Below are positions 1 to 8,708 of a DNA stretch of 64,000 nt, one piece after another. The notes beneath the pieces are model-generated. The model saw only the letters and a program-made list of their open reading frames with translations, made no database searches and was not told the DNA's origin. Both the position numbers and the translations under genes were made by a program. The DNA comes from Halomonas litopenaei. GTDB taxonomy: Bacteria > Pseudomonadota > Gammaproteobacteria > Pseudomonadales > Halomonadaceae. How positions within the stretch are numbered: the first letter of the stretch is position 1; each line of letters opens with the position of its first letter. The stretch is from the NCBI RefSeq assembly GCF_003045775.1, contig NZ_PXNS01000001.1, positions 372,001 through 436,000 of the forward strand, given 5' to 3'.

Positions 1-230
1 CTGACCGGCGTATCGAAATCACCCTGCCCAAGGCGCTCAAGAAAGTCCTCCTCGACGCAGCCGCCGGACAGCGAGCCAACGTGATCACCGTCACGGGTAG
101 CAGCCAGCCAGGCGCCGGGTTCGCGTGGTGAGGAGCCATAGGTGGACAGCACCGTGGCCAGCCACAGGGTGCGCCCGTCGCGCAGCCAGGCGAGGGCACG
201 TCGCACCACCGTAAGATCCAGATGTTGCAT
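1..230 (-). CDS. XdhC/CoxI-family molybdoenzyme maturation factor (3' part outside window)
   Basis: Translation from the ATG at 230 begins MQHLDLTVVRRALAWL and contains the XdhC N-terminal signatures TYGSSPREPGAW and GSLSGGCVEED. XdhC-type proteins bind the molybdenum cofactor and help load its sulfurated form into xanthine dehydrogenase-family enzymes. The gene lies 60 nt after the molybdopterin subunit on the same strand, which fits a maturation factor for that enzyme. About 76 residues are visible; the rest lies beyond base 1. An AGGA sequence about 11 nt upstream could serve as ribosome binding site. Family assignment is firm; the client enzyme is inferred from context. Confidence 0.85.
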   Translation of the reverse strand, partial: MQHLDLTVVRRALAWLRDGRTLWLATVLSTYGSSPREPGAWLAATRDGDHVGSLSGGCVEEDFLERLGQGDFDTPV

Positions 231-290
231 GGTCAGCGTGTCCTGTGTGTGACGAGCGCCACGCGATCAGCGTGGCGCTCGGGTGGCGGG

Positions 291-2666
291 TCAGGCCCCC
301 AGTGCGGCCTTGAGCGCCTCCGGCCGCATCGGCAGGTCGCGCAGGCGCACGCCGGTGGCGTGAGCGATGGCGTTGGCGATGGCCGGCGCTACAACGCAGG
401 TGCCAGGTTCGCCTAAGCCGACCGGGGTGTGGTCGTTGTCGACGAATTCAAGGTCCAGCTCCGGCACCTGATGCATGCGCAGCGGCGTATAGCTGTTCAG
501 GTTGAGGTCCGCAGGCTGGCCTTCGGCGTACTCGGTGCCTTCGTGCAGGGCCATCGACAGGCCCCATAGCAGCGAGCCCTCCAACTGGGCCATGGCACCG
601 TCGGGATGGGCCAGGGTGCCGGCATCCACCACCGAGGTCAGCTTCTCGACCGTCACCTCGCCGCTGGCACGATCCACCTTGACGCGGGCGACACAGGCCA
701 CCCAGGTCGGCATATGGCGTTCCTGGCCGAAGCTCAGCGCCACACCGAGACCGGTGTCCTCGGGCAGGGCGTCGCGCTCGTTCCAGCCGGCCTTGTCGAG
801 GGTGCGTTCGAGCACTGTCTTGAGGCGCTCGGCGCCGCCGACGCTGTTGGGCGCCTCGCCGGCGTTGCGTCCTTCGGCCTTGAGCAGGTTCCGGCGGAAC
901 TCGGCAGGGTCCTGGTCGGCGGCCAGTGCCAGTTCGTCGATATGGCTCTCCACCGCCCAGGTGGTCCAGCCTGGCCCCACCGCACGCAGATAGCCGGGAA
1001 CGAAGGCCTCGTGGGCCTTGTGGTTCTGCTGGGCCCACACCCGCTGGGCGCCCAGTGCGTACCAGTGGTCGGCACCACTGATGGCAAAGGAATCGATCTT
1101 GCCGCCACCTTCGACGAATTCGCCGAGAAAGCCGGGTGCGATATCGGCGGTGGGCCAGCCGGCGGCGGCGGCGTGTTCGCTGGCCTGGATGGCGCCGTCG
1201 GCTGCCAGGGCCGAGCGCAGCCGCTGCACCGAGGGTGAGCGCACGCAATCCATGCGACTGTCATCGGGGCGGGTAAAGACCACCTTGACCGGGGCACCCA
1301 CGGCCTTGGCTGCCAGCGCCGCAGGCACGGCATAGTCGCCATAGAGACGGCGTCCGAAGCCGCCGCCCAGATAGTACTGGTGGAAGGTCACCTGGCTCTC
1401 GTCGACTTCCAGCGCCTTGGCTACCAGGGGCACCGCCACGGACTGCTGCTGGTTGCCGCAGTGGACGTGCCAGTGGCCGTCGCGCTCGACCACGGTGGCG
1501 TTGACCGGCTCGAGCTGGAAGTGCAGCACGCTGGACGTGGTGTAGGTGGCATCGATCAGCGACACGTCCTCGGCGGACGCGGCCTGCTCGAGGGTGGACG
1601 TCACCTCGCCGATATCGACGAACAGGGCGCCGTTGTCACGGCTCGGTGACTGGGTCAGACGGCGGCCTTCATCGAGAATGTCGGCCTCGGTGATCGAGAT
1701 GCCGGAGCCGTTTTCCCATTCAATCTTCAGCGCATCGGTGGCACGCATGGCGGCGGAAAAGTTGTCGGCGATCACCGCCAGCCAGCCCTGGCACAGGCCC
1801 GAGGGGTCCTCCAGCCGGATGGTCTGGCGATAGCCGGCGATGGACTGGGCTGCGCTGTCATCGATGGAGGTGGCGCGGGAGCCGAAACGGGTAGGCGGCA
1901 GCACCGGGCGGGCGTAGAGCATCCCATCGACCTTGGCGTCGATGCCGAAGACGGCCTCACCGGTGGTCTTGGCGGGGATGTCCTGGGCTCGGCCGGAGGT
2001 GCCCAGCACGCGGCGCTCGGAGGCCGGCTTGAGCTCGATGGCTTCAAGCTCTTCGGCGCTGTAGCTGCGCGACAGGGTGCCGCTGGCAACGATCTCGCCG
2101 TAGCCGATGCGCTTGTCGCCGCTGATGACCTGACCGTCACGGGCCTGGCAGTCGGCGGCGTCGACCTCGAGCAGGCGCGCACCTGCTTCGATCAGCGCCT
2201 GGCGTCCGGCGGCGCCGGCACGGGAGAGCGGCAGGAAGCTGTGGTTCACCGACCAGCTACCCCCGGTGATCATGTAACCCCACTTGGGGTCGCTGTCGAC
2301 GTATTCGATGGCGATCGTCGCCGGGTCGACCTCGAGTTCCTCGGCGACCAGGCGGGCCAGGCTGGTGCCCACGTGCTGGCCCATCTCGGCCTTGGTGCAG
2401 TGCAGGGTGACGTGACCCTGGGCGTCGATGGCGTACCACAGGGTCGGCTCGAAGCGACCCTTGGCCAGGGCCTCGCTGGCCGCGTCGGCGGCGCCGAAGG
2501 CCATGCCGGGCAGGCCAAAGGCGAGAACCGCGCTGGCGCCCAGGGTGCCGATCAGAAAGCCGCGGCGGCTAAGGCCGGGGCCTGCGTTTCGGTCGGCTAG
2601 GGACGTATCGCTGCGGACTGCGGAAGCGCCCCGATGGGCCGCCAGGGTGTCATCAAACCGGCTCAT
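291..2666 (-). CDS. Xanthine dehydrogenase-family molybdopterin-binding subunit, IorB-like, Tat-exported
   Basis: Catalytic subunit (791 aa) of a molybdenum hydroxylase that inserts water-derived oxygen into an aldehyde or N-heterocycle. The N-terminus has a twin-arginine signal (SRRGFLIG, Arg34-Arg35, then a hydrophobic stretch), so the enzyme is probably periplasmic. The body contains the aldehyde oxidase/xanthine dehydrogenase repeats (for example GGGFGRRL) and the C-terminal VGLGEPG motif, whose Glu753 is the usual catalytic base. It overlaps the preceding 2Fe-2S subunit gene by 14 nt and is followed by xdhC. There is no FAD subunit, as in IorAB-type two-subunit enzymes that pass electrons to cytochromes. 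The substrate cannot be read from sequence; isoquinoline, aldehydes and aldoses are all possible. Confidence 0.88.
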   Translation of the reverse strand: MSRFDDTLAAHRGASAVRSDTSLADRNAGPGLSRRGFLIGTLGASAVLAFGLPGMAFGAADAASEALAKGRFEPTLWYAIDAQGHVTLHCTKAEMGQHVGTSLARLVAEELEVDPATIAIEYVDSDPKWGYMITGGSWSVNHSFLPLSRAGAAGRQALIEAGARLLEVDAADCQARDGQVISGDKRIGYGEIVASGTLSRSYSAEELEAIELKPASERRVLGTSGRAQDIPAKTTGEAVFGIDAKVDGMLYARPVLPPTRFGSRATSIDDSAAQSIAGYRQTIRLEDPSGLCQGWLAVIADNFSAAMRATDALKIEWENGSGISITEADILDEGRRLTQSPSRDNGALFVDIGEVTSTLEQAASAEDVSLIDATYTTSSVLHFQLEPVNATVVERDGHWHVHCGNQQQSVAVPLVAKALEVDESQVTFHQYYLGGGFGRRLYGDYAVPAALAAKAVGAPVKVVFTRPDDSRMDCVRSPSVQRLRSALAADGAIQASEHAAAAGWPTADIAPGFLGEFVEGGGKIDSFAISGADHWYALGAQRVWAQQNHKAHEAFVPGYLRAVGPGWTTWAVESHIDELALAADQDPAEFRRNLLKAEGRNAGEAPNSVGGAERLKTVLERTLDKAGWNERDALPEDTGLGVALSFGQERHMPTWVACVARVKVDRASGEVTVEKLTSVVDAGTLAHPDGAMAQLEGSLLWGLSMALHEGTEYAEGQPADLNLNSYTPLRMHQVPELDLEFVDNDHTPVGLGEPGTCVVAPAIANAIAHATGVRLRDLPMRPEALKAALGA

Positions 2667-3198
2667 GGCGGGGCTCCTCGGCGCTGGTACGGGTTTCGCT
2701 GCGGGCAGCAGTAGCGGAGGCGGGGTCGAAGGTCTCGACGCCGCCCTGCTGAAGCGAGGAGGCGCGTTTCACCGCGCGATGGATGCGCACGTAGGCCATG
2801 CAGCGGCACAGGTTGCCGCTCATGCCCTGGGTGATCTCGTCATCGCTGGGGGAAGGCTTGCGCTTGAGCAGATCGGCCGCCTGCATGATCTGGCCGGATT
2901 GGCAGTAACCGCACTGGGGCACCTGCTCTTCTCGCCAGGCCTGTTGCAGCGGGTGGTTGCCGTCGGCGTCGAGGCCTTCGATGGTGGTGATCTCGGCACC
3001 TTCGGCGGCGGCCAGCGGCAGCACGCAGCTACGCGTGGCCGAGCCGTTGAAGTGGATGGTGCAGGCGCCGCACTGGGCGATGCCGCAGCCGAACTTGGTG
3101 CCGGTCAGGCCCAGGGTATCGCGCAGTACCCACAGCAGTGGGGTCTGGGGATCCACCTCGACGCTCACCGCTTCGCCGTTCAGGGTGAAGCTGGTCAT
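2653..3198 (-). CDS. (2Fe-2S)-binding subunit of molybdenum hydroxylase, IorA-like
   Basis: Small electron-transfer subunit (181 aa). The N-terminal plant-type ferredoxin domain has cluster cysteines 38, 43, 46 and 58 ([10 protein letters not shown]). The C-terminal all-helical domain has the second cluster at Cys96, 99, 131 and 133 (CGYCQSGQ and GNLCRCM). It is the first gene of the operon and overlaps the molybdopterin subunit start, so the two are translationally coupled. The C-terminal 30 residues are low complexity and extend past the usual domain. It has no Tat signal and would be exported piggyback with its partner, as known for IorAB-type enzymes. Confidence 0.9.
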   Translation of the reverse strand: MTSFTLNGEAVSVEVDPQTPLLWVLRDTLGLTGTKFGCGIAQCGACTIHFNGSATRSCVLPLAAAEGAEITTIEGLDADGNHPLQQAWREEQVPQCGYCQSGQIMQAADLLKRKPSPSDDEITQGMSGNLCRCMAYVRIHRAVKRASSLQQGGVETFDPASATAARSETRTSAEEPRHEPV

Positions 3199-3513
3199 GG
3201 GGGCTGGTTCCTCGCTGGTTTCATTGCGTAGCTTCAGGGTCCGTTGGTGCTTCTGATTTTTTTGTATGCGTCCCTTTTACCCGTTCTTGAGGCAACAGGG
3301 GACGCGAGGACGGTCGGGATGCCGTAACTGGCACACCATCTGCCTCTTAATAAGCGATGTCGCGATACTATAGACCAGTCGACTAGTGGGCAACGTTGAA
3401 TGCGGGAACGGGCGAAATGCGTGGATGGCGGTTACCGCAAAGGCGCCGGGGGCGTCTGACGCCTCTCGTGGTGAGGGCTGCTTCTCGACATGGAGTTCAG
3501 GGCGTCAGTGAAT
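3199..3513. other. Intergenic region upstream of the molybdenum hydroxylase operon
   Basis: No credible gene. It should hold the promoter of the iorAB-like operon (minus strand) and the 3' end of the enolase-superfamily gene. An 8-bp palindrome, AGTCGACT, lies at 3377-3384 with near-symmetric flanks and could be a regulator site. A TGGCAC-N6-TGC sequence at 3329-3343 looks like a sigma-54 element but points to the plus strand, where there is no gene. I see no convincing terminator. Confidence 0.4.
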
Positions 3514-4725
3514 CTAGCTCTCGCTGAGACGTCGATGGAGTGCGTCGCCCTTGAGCATTTCGGGGTTCAGGCGAACGCCCAGCCCGGGTTCGCCGCTGAC
3601 GCGGATCATGCCGTCCTCGACCGGCGGCAGGCCCTCGACGCAGTCGGCGTACCAGCCGTAGTAGAAGGCCCGGGTGAACTCCTGCTCGGCGACGTTGGCA
3701 AGCGCCATGGCCAGGTGGGTGGATACCGCCAGCGTCACCGGGCCGGAACAATCATGGAAGGCGATCGGGCGACCCTCGGCTTCGGCCAGGGTGGCGGCCT
3801 TGCGGGCGAAGCTGACGCCGCCGCCCCAGGTCACGTCGATGATCGGGGTGTGGATACGTCCGCGATGCAGCAGGTCGCGAATCTGCCCCAGGCCGCCGAG
3901 GGTCTCGCCGCCGGCCAGGGGGACGCAGGTGTCGGCCAGCTCGCCAAGCTGGTCGAAGCGATCCATCCACAGCGGGTCCTCGATCCAGTCCGGGTCAATG
4001 GGCGCCAGCGCCTGGCAGATGGTGCGCGCCGCCGGCAGACTCCAGAGCCCGTGCAGTTCCGCCTTCAGGCGCATGCGATCGCCGTGGACGCGACGGATCT
4101 CCTCGAACGGCCACAGCGCACGATTGAGATCGGCGGGCGAGATGGACATGCCGTGGCGGGCGCCTTCGGCGAAGTCGAAGGGCCAGATCTTCATGGCGGA
4201 TATGCCCATCTCGAGGAGTTCTGCGGCGAGCTCTGCCGGACGCTCGAGAAAGGCGTCCAGGTCCTCGTAGCGGGGAGACGCCCCGTCATCCCCCGAACCA
4301 CCCTTGATGCCGAAGTTGTCCGGGCGTACCTCGGCGGACTTGGACACATAGTCGGGGCCGGCGCAGGTGTTGTATAGCGGCACCCGCGCTCGGGTAGCGC
4401 CACCGAGCAGGTCATGCAGGGGCAGGCCGGCACGCTGACCGGCAAGGTCCCACAGGGCCACGTCAATGGCGGACAGCGCGCGGGTCTCGGCACTGGTGCC
4501 GCCAAAGCCCACGTAGGGTTGCATCTTGCGGTGCAGCGCCTCGATGCGGGTGGCATCCTCGCCCAGCAGCAGCGGGGCGAGGCGGCCATGAACATCGGCG
4601 TCGATGGCGTCGGTGCCGAACCAGCTCTCGCCCAGGCCCACCAGGCCGTCCTCGGTGTGCACGCGCACCCAGATCAGCGACGGACGAGCCGCAGGACGCA
4701 GGGTTTCGATACGCTGGATCTTCAT
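3514..4725 (-). CDS. Mandelate racemase/muconate lactonizing enzyme-family protein (probable sugar-acid dehydratase)
   Basis: Enolase-superfamily protein of 403 aa, normal length for the family. Residues 1-125 form the capping domain and the remainder the modified TIM barrel. Visible active-site residues are Lys179 (AMKIW), metal-ligand acids Glu223 (KAELHG), Glu249 (WIEDP) and Glu274 (GGET), and His324 (IAFHD). Such enzymes abstract the proton alpha to a carboxylate, usually dehydrating a sugar acid or epimerising it. It is the last gene of the sugar-acid cluster, 176 nt after the beta-hydroxyacid dehydrogenase. It is not a member of the canonical apionate pathway, so its substrate may be a related branched or linear aldonate. 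Confidence 0.85.
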   Translation of the reverse strand: MKIQRIETLRPAARPSLIWVRVHTEDGLVGLGESWFGTDAIDADVHGRLAPLLLGEDATRIEALHRKMQPYVGFGGTSAETRALSAIDVALWDLAGQRAGLPLHDLLGGATRARVPLYNTCAGPDYVSKSAEVRPDNFGIKGGSGDDGASPRYEDLDAFLERPAELAAELLEMGISAMKIWPFDFAEGARHGMSISPADLNRALWPFEEIRRVHGDRMRLKAELHGLWSLPAARTICQALAPIDPDWIEDPLWMDRFDQLGELADTCVPLAGGETLGGLGQIRDLLHRGRIHTPIIDVTWGGGVSFARKAATLAEAEGRPIAFHDCSGPVTLAVSTHLAMALANVAEQEFTRAFYYGWYADCVEGLPPVEDGMIRVSGEPGLGVRLNPEMLKGDALHRRLSES

Positions 4726-4901
4726 GCTGGTCTCCGCAAGGTTCAGTGTTTCGCTACCGTTGATCGGCCCCGTTCGTCATTGCCGCAGACCGCTGCCGTT
4801 CTCTGCTGTTGCGCATCTTCAATGGCCACCCTCGTTGACGTCGCTTGATCCGCTCAGGCAGCTTGCAGGTGGCCGCCGTCAAATGGCGTGTGACGGAAGC
4901 A

Positions 4902-5798
4902 TCATGGCTGCTCTGACTGTGATTCGCCGAGCAGACTGACCAATTCCGGGACCAGTCTTTCACCGTGGCCGGCATCGACGATGTCCTGGTAGAGCCGGGT
5001 GATCGCCTGGCTGAGCTGGCGCGAGGCGCCGAGGTCCTCGGACATGCTTTGATAGTAGCCCACGTCCTTGAGCGAGTTGGACAGGCTGAAGCGGAAGCCT
5101 GAAGGGTCGGCGTCGGTCAGGAAGGGACGCAGGCGTTCGAGCACCACGCCGCCGCCGCCACCGTTGCCCAGCACCTCGAGCAGCACGGCGTCGTCGATGC
5201 CGGCGCGTCGGGAGGCGGCGCTGGCCTCGGCCAGTACGGCGGTGAAGCCCAGCGAGACGAAATTGTGCAATAGCTTCAGGGTGTGGCCGGCGCCCACCGG
5301 GCCGCCGTGGGTGATGTGCTCGGCGAACGCGCCAAACAGCGGCTTGAGCTCGTCAAACAGCGCCTGATCGGCACCGACGATCAGGTTGAGGCGGCCCTCG
5401 GCGGCCTCCTTCGGGGTGCGGGTCATGGCGGCGTCGACGAAACGGCCACCGGCCTCGCGCACCCTGGCGTCGATGGCCTGGGTGGAGCTGGGGATGGCGG
5501 TGGAGCAGTCGACCACGATCTGGCCTGGCTTGAGCCCCTCCAGCACGCCGCCTTCGTCGAACAGCACGCTTTCCACCTGGGGAGTGCCGGTGACGCACAG
5601 GATCACCAGATCGGCGGTCTCGGCGACCTCGCGGGCGCTGGTCAGAGCGCTTGCCCCTTTGTCGATCAGGTCGTCGCTGGGCTGATTGCCGGGGTGATCG
5701 AGAAAGCTCAGGCGATGGTCCGCGCGCAGCAGGCTGGTGGCGATCCCGTGGCCCATCAGGCCGACGCCGATCAGGCCGACGTGAAGCGAGGTGGTCAT
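4902..5798 (-). CDS. NAD(P)-dependent beta-hydroxyacid dehydrogenase (3-hydroxyisobutyrate dehydrogenase family)
   Basis: 298 aa. It begins with the Rossmann motif GLIGVGLMGHG (residues 8-18) and has the catalytic-lysine signature GHTLKLLHN (Lys175, Asn179). The family oxidises beta-hydroxyacids such as tartronate semialdehyde, 2-(hydroxymethyl)glutarate or sugar acids. The start at 5798 is chosen because AAGGAAAGGGAC precedes it and the Rossmann strand begins at once. An upstream in-frame ATG would add an artefactual His-rich leader. It lies between the aldehyde dehydrogenase and the enolase-superfamily gene on the same strand, so it probably belongs to the same sugar-acid operon. A role in reducing or oxidising a semialdehyde or branched hydroxyacid is plausible but unproven. 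Confidence 0.87.
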   Translation of the reverse strand: MTTSLHVGLIGVGLMGHGIATSLLRADHRLSFLDHPGNQPSDDLIDKGASALTSAREVAETADLVILCVTGTPQVESVLFDEGGVLEGLKPGQIVVDCSTAIPSSTQAIDARVREAGGRFVDAAMTRTPKEAAEGRLNLIVGADQALFDELKPLFGAFAEHITHGGPVGAGHTLKLLHNFVSLGFTAVLAEASAASRRAGIDDAVLLEVLGNGGGGGVVLERLRPFLTDADPSGFRFSLSNSLKDVGYYQSMSEDLGASRQLSQAITRLYQDIVDAGHGERLVPELVSLLGESQSEQP

Positions 5799-5851
5799 GT
5801 CCCTTTCCTTGTGGTGGTGATGATGGTTGGTGGTCGGTGGTCGAGAGAAGC

Positions 5852-5886
5852 GGCCCGACACGCTCGGGAATTTCTTGTGTCAGGCC
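5852..5886 (-). other. Intercistronic hairpin between aldehyde dehydrogenase and hydroxyacid dehydrogenase genes
   Basis: The arms at 5852-5861 (GGCCCGACAC) and 5877-5886 (GTGTCAGGCC) pair over 10 bp with one G-U, around a 15-nt loop. There is no U-tract, so it looks more like an mRNA-processing or attenuation element than an intrinsic terminator. Confidence 0.4.
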
Positions 5887-5905
5887 CAAGCTTTTCCAGC
5901 GACGT

Positions 5906-7366
5906 CTAGCCGTGATGAATAGCAATGGTCTTGATGCGGGTATAGCTCCTGAGCCCTTCAAAGCCCTTTTCGCGGCCGTGGCCGGAGCGGCCGACGCCGC
6001 CGAAGGGCAGCTCGATACCACCGGCGGCGCCGTAGTTGTTGACGAACACCTGGCCCGAGCGGATCGCCTTGGCCAGACGCAGTTGGCGGCCGCCGTCGGC
6101 GGTCCATACGCCCGCGCACAGGCCGAAGTCGGTGGCGTTGGCCAGGCGTGCGGCCTCGGCCTCGTCGGCGAAGGCCTGGACCACCAGTACCGGCCCGAAC
6201 AGCTCCTCGCGGCTGACGCCGTGGCCTTGCGGCACCTGGGTCAACAGGTGGGGGACCACGAAGTGGCCGTCCCGGGGGGCGTCGTCGGCCAGGCGTCCAC
6301 GGGCGGCGATGTGGATACCGTCATCCTGTGCCGCCTGGATCAGCGTCATCACCTTGTCGCGCTGGCGTTCATTGATCAGCGGCCCGCAGTCCGGGTCGTT
6401 CTCGCCGACGTCACAGGTCAACCGCGCGAAACGCTCGCTCAGTGCCGCCACCACCTCATCGTGGATGCTCTGCTCCACCAACAGACGGCTGCCGGCGGAA
6501 CAGGTCTGGCCGGCGTTCTGGATGATCCCGCGTACCACGGCGTCCAGGGCGCGTTCACGGTCGGCGTCGGCGAACAGCAGCTGGGGCGACTTGCCGCCGA
6601 GTTCCATGGTCACCGGCACGTGGTGCACCGCCGCCGCCTGAGTCACCAGGGTGCCGGTCTCCGGCGAGCCGGTGAACGACAGATGATCGATGCCGGGGTG
6701 GGCGGCCAGGGCGGCGCCGGCTTCACGGCCGAGGCCAGGCACCAGGTTGAGCGCGCCTTCCGGCAGCCCGCAGTCGACGGCCAGCTGGGCCAGGCGCAGC
6801 ACGCTCAGACAGGCGTCCTCGGCAGGCTTGAGCACGCAGGTGTTGCCGGCGGCCAGCGCCGCCGCCACGCAGCGTCCGAAGATCTGGGCCGGGTAGTTCC
6901 AGGGGATGATCTGGGCGCACACGCCCCAGGGCTCGCGCAGGGTCATCACCGCATAGTCGGAATCGAAGGGGATGGTTTCGCCGTGGAGCTTGTCGGCGGC
7001 GCCGGCGTAGAAGCGGAAGTAGCGCGCGCAGGCGTCGATATCGCCCCGGGCCTGGCTGATCGGCTTGCCGGTGTCGGCGCATTCGAGGGCGGCCAGGGTG
7101 TCCCTGTCGGCGTCGATGGCCTGACTGAAGGCATACAGCCATTCACTGCGCGCCCGCGCCGAGAACGTCGACCACTGGCCAAGCTCGCCTGTGAAGGCTG
7201 CCCGGGCGGCGGCCACCGCAGCATCGACGTCGGCTGCACTGGACGCGGCGATACGGGCGATGACTTCGCCGCTGGCCGGGCGCAGCACCTCGAGGGTGTC
7301 GGCGGTATCGACCCAGTGATCGCCGATCAGGGCGCCGGTGGGTGGAGTGAGGGGGAGGGCGTGCAT
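5906..7366 (-). CDS. Aldehyde dehydrogenase family protein (betaine-aldehyde dehydrogenase-like)
   Basis: 486 aa, full length for the NAD(P)-dependent ALDH superfamily. The catalytic residues are present: Glu255 in MELGGK and nucleophile Cys289 in NAGQTCSAGS. IPWNYP (around 154-159) and FTGSPETG (231-238) mark the cofactor site. It lies downstream of the TRAP transporter genes, separated by a hairpin, and upstream of the hydroxyacid dehydrogenase. In this cluster it could oxidise an aldose or a glycolaldehyde-type product to the acid. General similarity to betaine and gamma-aminobutyraldehyde dehydrogenases does not fix the substrate. Confidence 0.9.
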   Translation of the reverse strand: MHALPLTPPTGALIGDHWVDTADTLEVLRPASGEVIARIAASSAADVDAAVAAARAAFTGELGQWSTFSARARSEWLYAFSQAIDADRDTLAALECADTGKPISQARGDIDACARYFRFYAGAADKLHGETIPFDSDYAVMTLREPWGVCAQIIPWNYPAQIFGRCVAAALAAGNTCVLKPAEDACLSVLRLAQLAVDCGLPEGALNLVPGLGREAGAALAAHPGIDHLSFTGSPETGTLVTQAAAVHHVPVTMELGGKSPQLLFADADRERALDAVVRGIIQNAGQTCSAGSRLLVEQSIHDEVVAALSERFARLTCDVGENDPDCGPLINERQRDKVMTLIQAAQDDGIHIAARGRLADDAPRDGHFVVPHLLTQVPQGHGVSREELFGPVLVVQAFADEAEAARLANATDFGLCAGVWTADGGRQLRLAKAIRSGQVFVNNYGAAGGIELPFGGVGRSGHGREKGFEGLRSYTRIKTIAIHHG

Positions 7367-7403
7367 GCTGTCGACTCCTGAGAAGGGGCGGAAGATAGGA
7401 TGG

Positions 7404-7422
7404 GCCCCGGCGCGGCCGGGGC
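7404..7422 (-). terminator. Hairpin downstream of dctM
   Basis: GCCCCGGC at 7404-7411 pairs with GCCGGGGC at 7415-7422 across a 3-nt loop, 11 nt after the dctM stop. No T-run follows on the minus strand. It is likely a partial terminator or 3' stabiliser separating the transporter from the downstream dehydrogenase genes. Confidence 0.5.
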
Positions 7423-7433
7423 AGTGATCGGTA

Positions 7434-8708
7434 TCAGTACAAAAGATCGACCAGGCCCAGCGAGATCCAGGGCATGTAGGTGATCGCCATCAGGCAGGCC
7501 AGGACCACCAGCACGAAGCGCGCAAGCCAGGGGATCAGCTCGTCGATGGACAGCTTGGCCACCGCGCAGGCGGCGAACAGATTGACGCCCAGTGGAGGGG
7601 TGAACATGCCGAGCGCCAGGTTGACCACCACGATCAGGCCGAAGTGCACCGGGTCGATGCCGTACTGCACGGCGATGGGGGTGAAGATCGGGGCCAGCAC
7701 CAGGATTGCCGCCGAGGTCTCGACGAACATGCCGATCACCAGCAGCATCACGTTCACCGCCAGCAGGAAGCTGACCGGGCTCTCGAACACCTGGGTGACC
7801 CAGGCGGCAACCTCGCCGGGCAGCCCCGAGCGGCTGATCAGGAAGCTGAACAGCGCCGCCGCCGAGATGATCAGCATCACCGTAGCGGTGGAAATCACGC
7901 TCTGGCGCAGGATCGGCACCAGTTCCGACAGCGGCAGCTCGCGGTAGACCAGACCGCCGACGATCAGGGCGTAGAACACCGCCACCGCCGAGGCCTCGGT
8001 GGGGGTGAAGACCCCGCCATAGATGCCGCCGATCACCACCACCGGCATCAGCAGAGCGGCCCAGGCACGACGCATTGAGGTGGTGAAGGCGGCGCGATCC
8101 TCGCGGTCGCGCAGGCCGTAGCCGCGCAGCTTGCAGAAGATGTACAGAAACAGCAGCAGCGCCGAGCCGATCAACAACCCCGGACCGATACCGGCAATGA
8201 ACAGGCGCCCGATCGAGGTGTCGGTGCTGACGCCGTAGAGGATCAAGGGGATGGAGGGCGGGATCAGTACGCCGAGCTCCGCCGAGGAGGCCTGGATCGA
8301 GGCCGCCAGCGGACGCGGGTAGTCGTGGGCCACCATCGCCGGAATCAGGATGGAGCCGATGGCGAAGGTGGTGGCCACGCTCGAGCCGGAAACCGCGGCG
8401 AACATCATGCAGGTCAGCACGCAGGTCATGGCGAGCCCGCCCTGGAGCCCGCCGACGATGGACTTGGCCAGGTCCACCAGGCGCTGGGAGATGCCGCCGG
8501 CGGCCATCAGGTTGCCGGCCAGGATAAAGAAGGGGATCGCCATCAGCGGGAAGTTGTCGATGCCGACGAACATCTGCTGGGGCACCATCAGCAGCGGAAA
8601 ACGGGTGAAGAACTCGATACCGATCACCGATGCCAGCAGGATCGACACGGCGATCGGCACGCCCAGGGCGAACAGGATGATCAGCGATAGTCCGATAGCG
8701 GCGTTCAT
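7434..8708 (-). CDS. TRAP transporter large permease subunit (DctM family), sugar-acid cluster
   Basis: 424-aa inner-membrane protein rich in hydrophobic segments throughout, with the DctM signatures SGSSVATTFAIGSILIP and LGVLIPPSIPLILYG. It forms the Na+-coupled transport core of a tripartite ATP-independent transporter. It overlaps dctQ by 4 nt (ATGA), so the two are co-translated. Context next to apionate-type enzymes suggests import of a sugar acid, in keeping with the preference of TRAP systems for carboxylates. Confidence 0.93.
   Translation of the reverse strand: MNAAIGLSLIILFALGVPIAVSILLASVIGIEFFTRFPLLMVPQQMFVGIDNFPLMAIPFFILAGNLMAAGGISQRLVDLAKSIVGGLQGGLAMTCVLTCMMFAAVSGSSVATTFAIGSILIPAMVAHDYPRPLAASIQASSAELGVLIPPSIPLILYGVSTDTSIGRLFIAGIGPGLLIGSALLLFLYIFCKLRGYGLRDREDRAAFTTSMRRAWAALLMPVVVIGGIYGGVFTPTEASAVAVFYALIVGGLVYRELPLSELVPILRQSVISTATVMLIISAAALFSFLISRSGLPGEVAAWVTQVFESPVSFLLAVNVMLLVIGMFVETSAAILVLAPIFTPIAVQYGIDPVHFGLIVVVNLALGMFTPPLGVNLFAACAVAKLSIDELIPWLARFVLVVLACLMAITYMPWISLGLVDLLY

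Noticed and set aside
3329..3343. Sigma-54-like promoter TGGCAC-N6-TGC
   Set aside because: It faces the plus strand where no gene follows; the match is imperfect at the -12 element and could be chance.
5799..5861. In-frame upstream start giving a His5-rich leader on the hydroxyacid dehydrogenase
   Set aside because: The histidine codons come from a CAC/CAT-rich untranslated leader ahead of the AAGGAAAGGG ribosome site; the Rossmann fold begins at the ATG at 5798.
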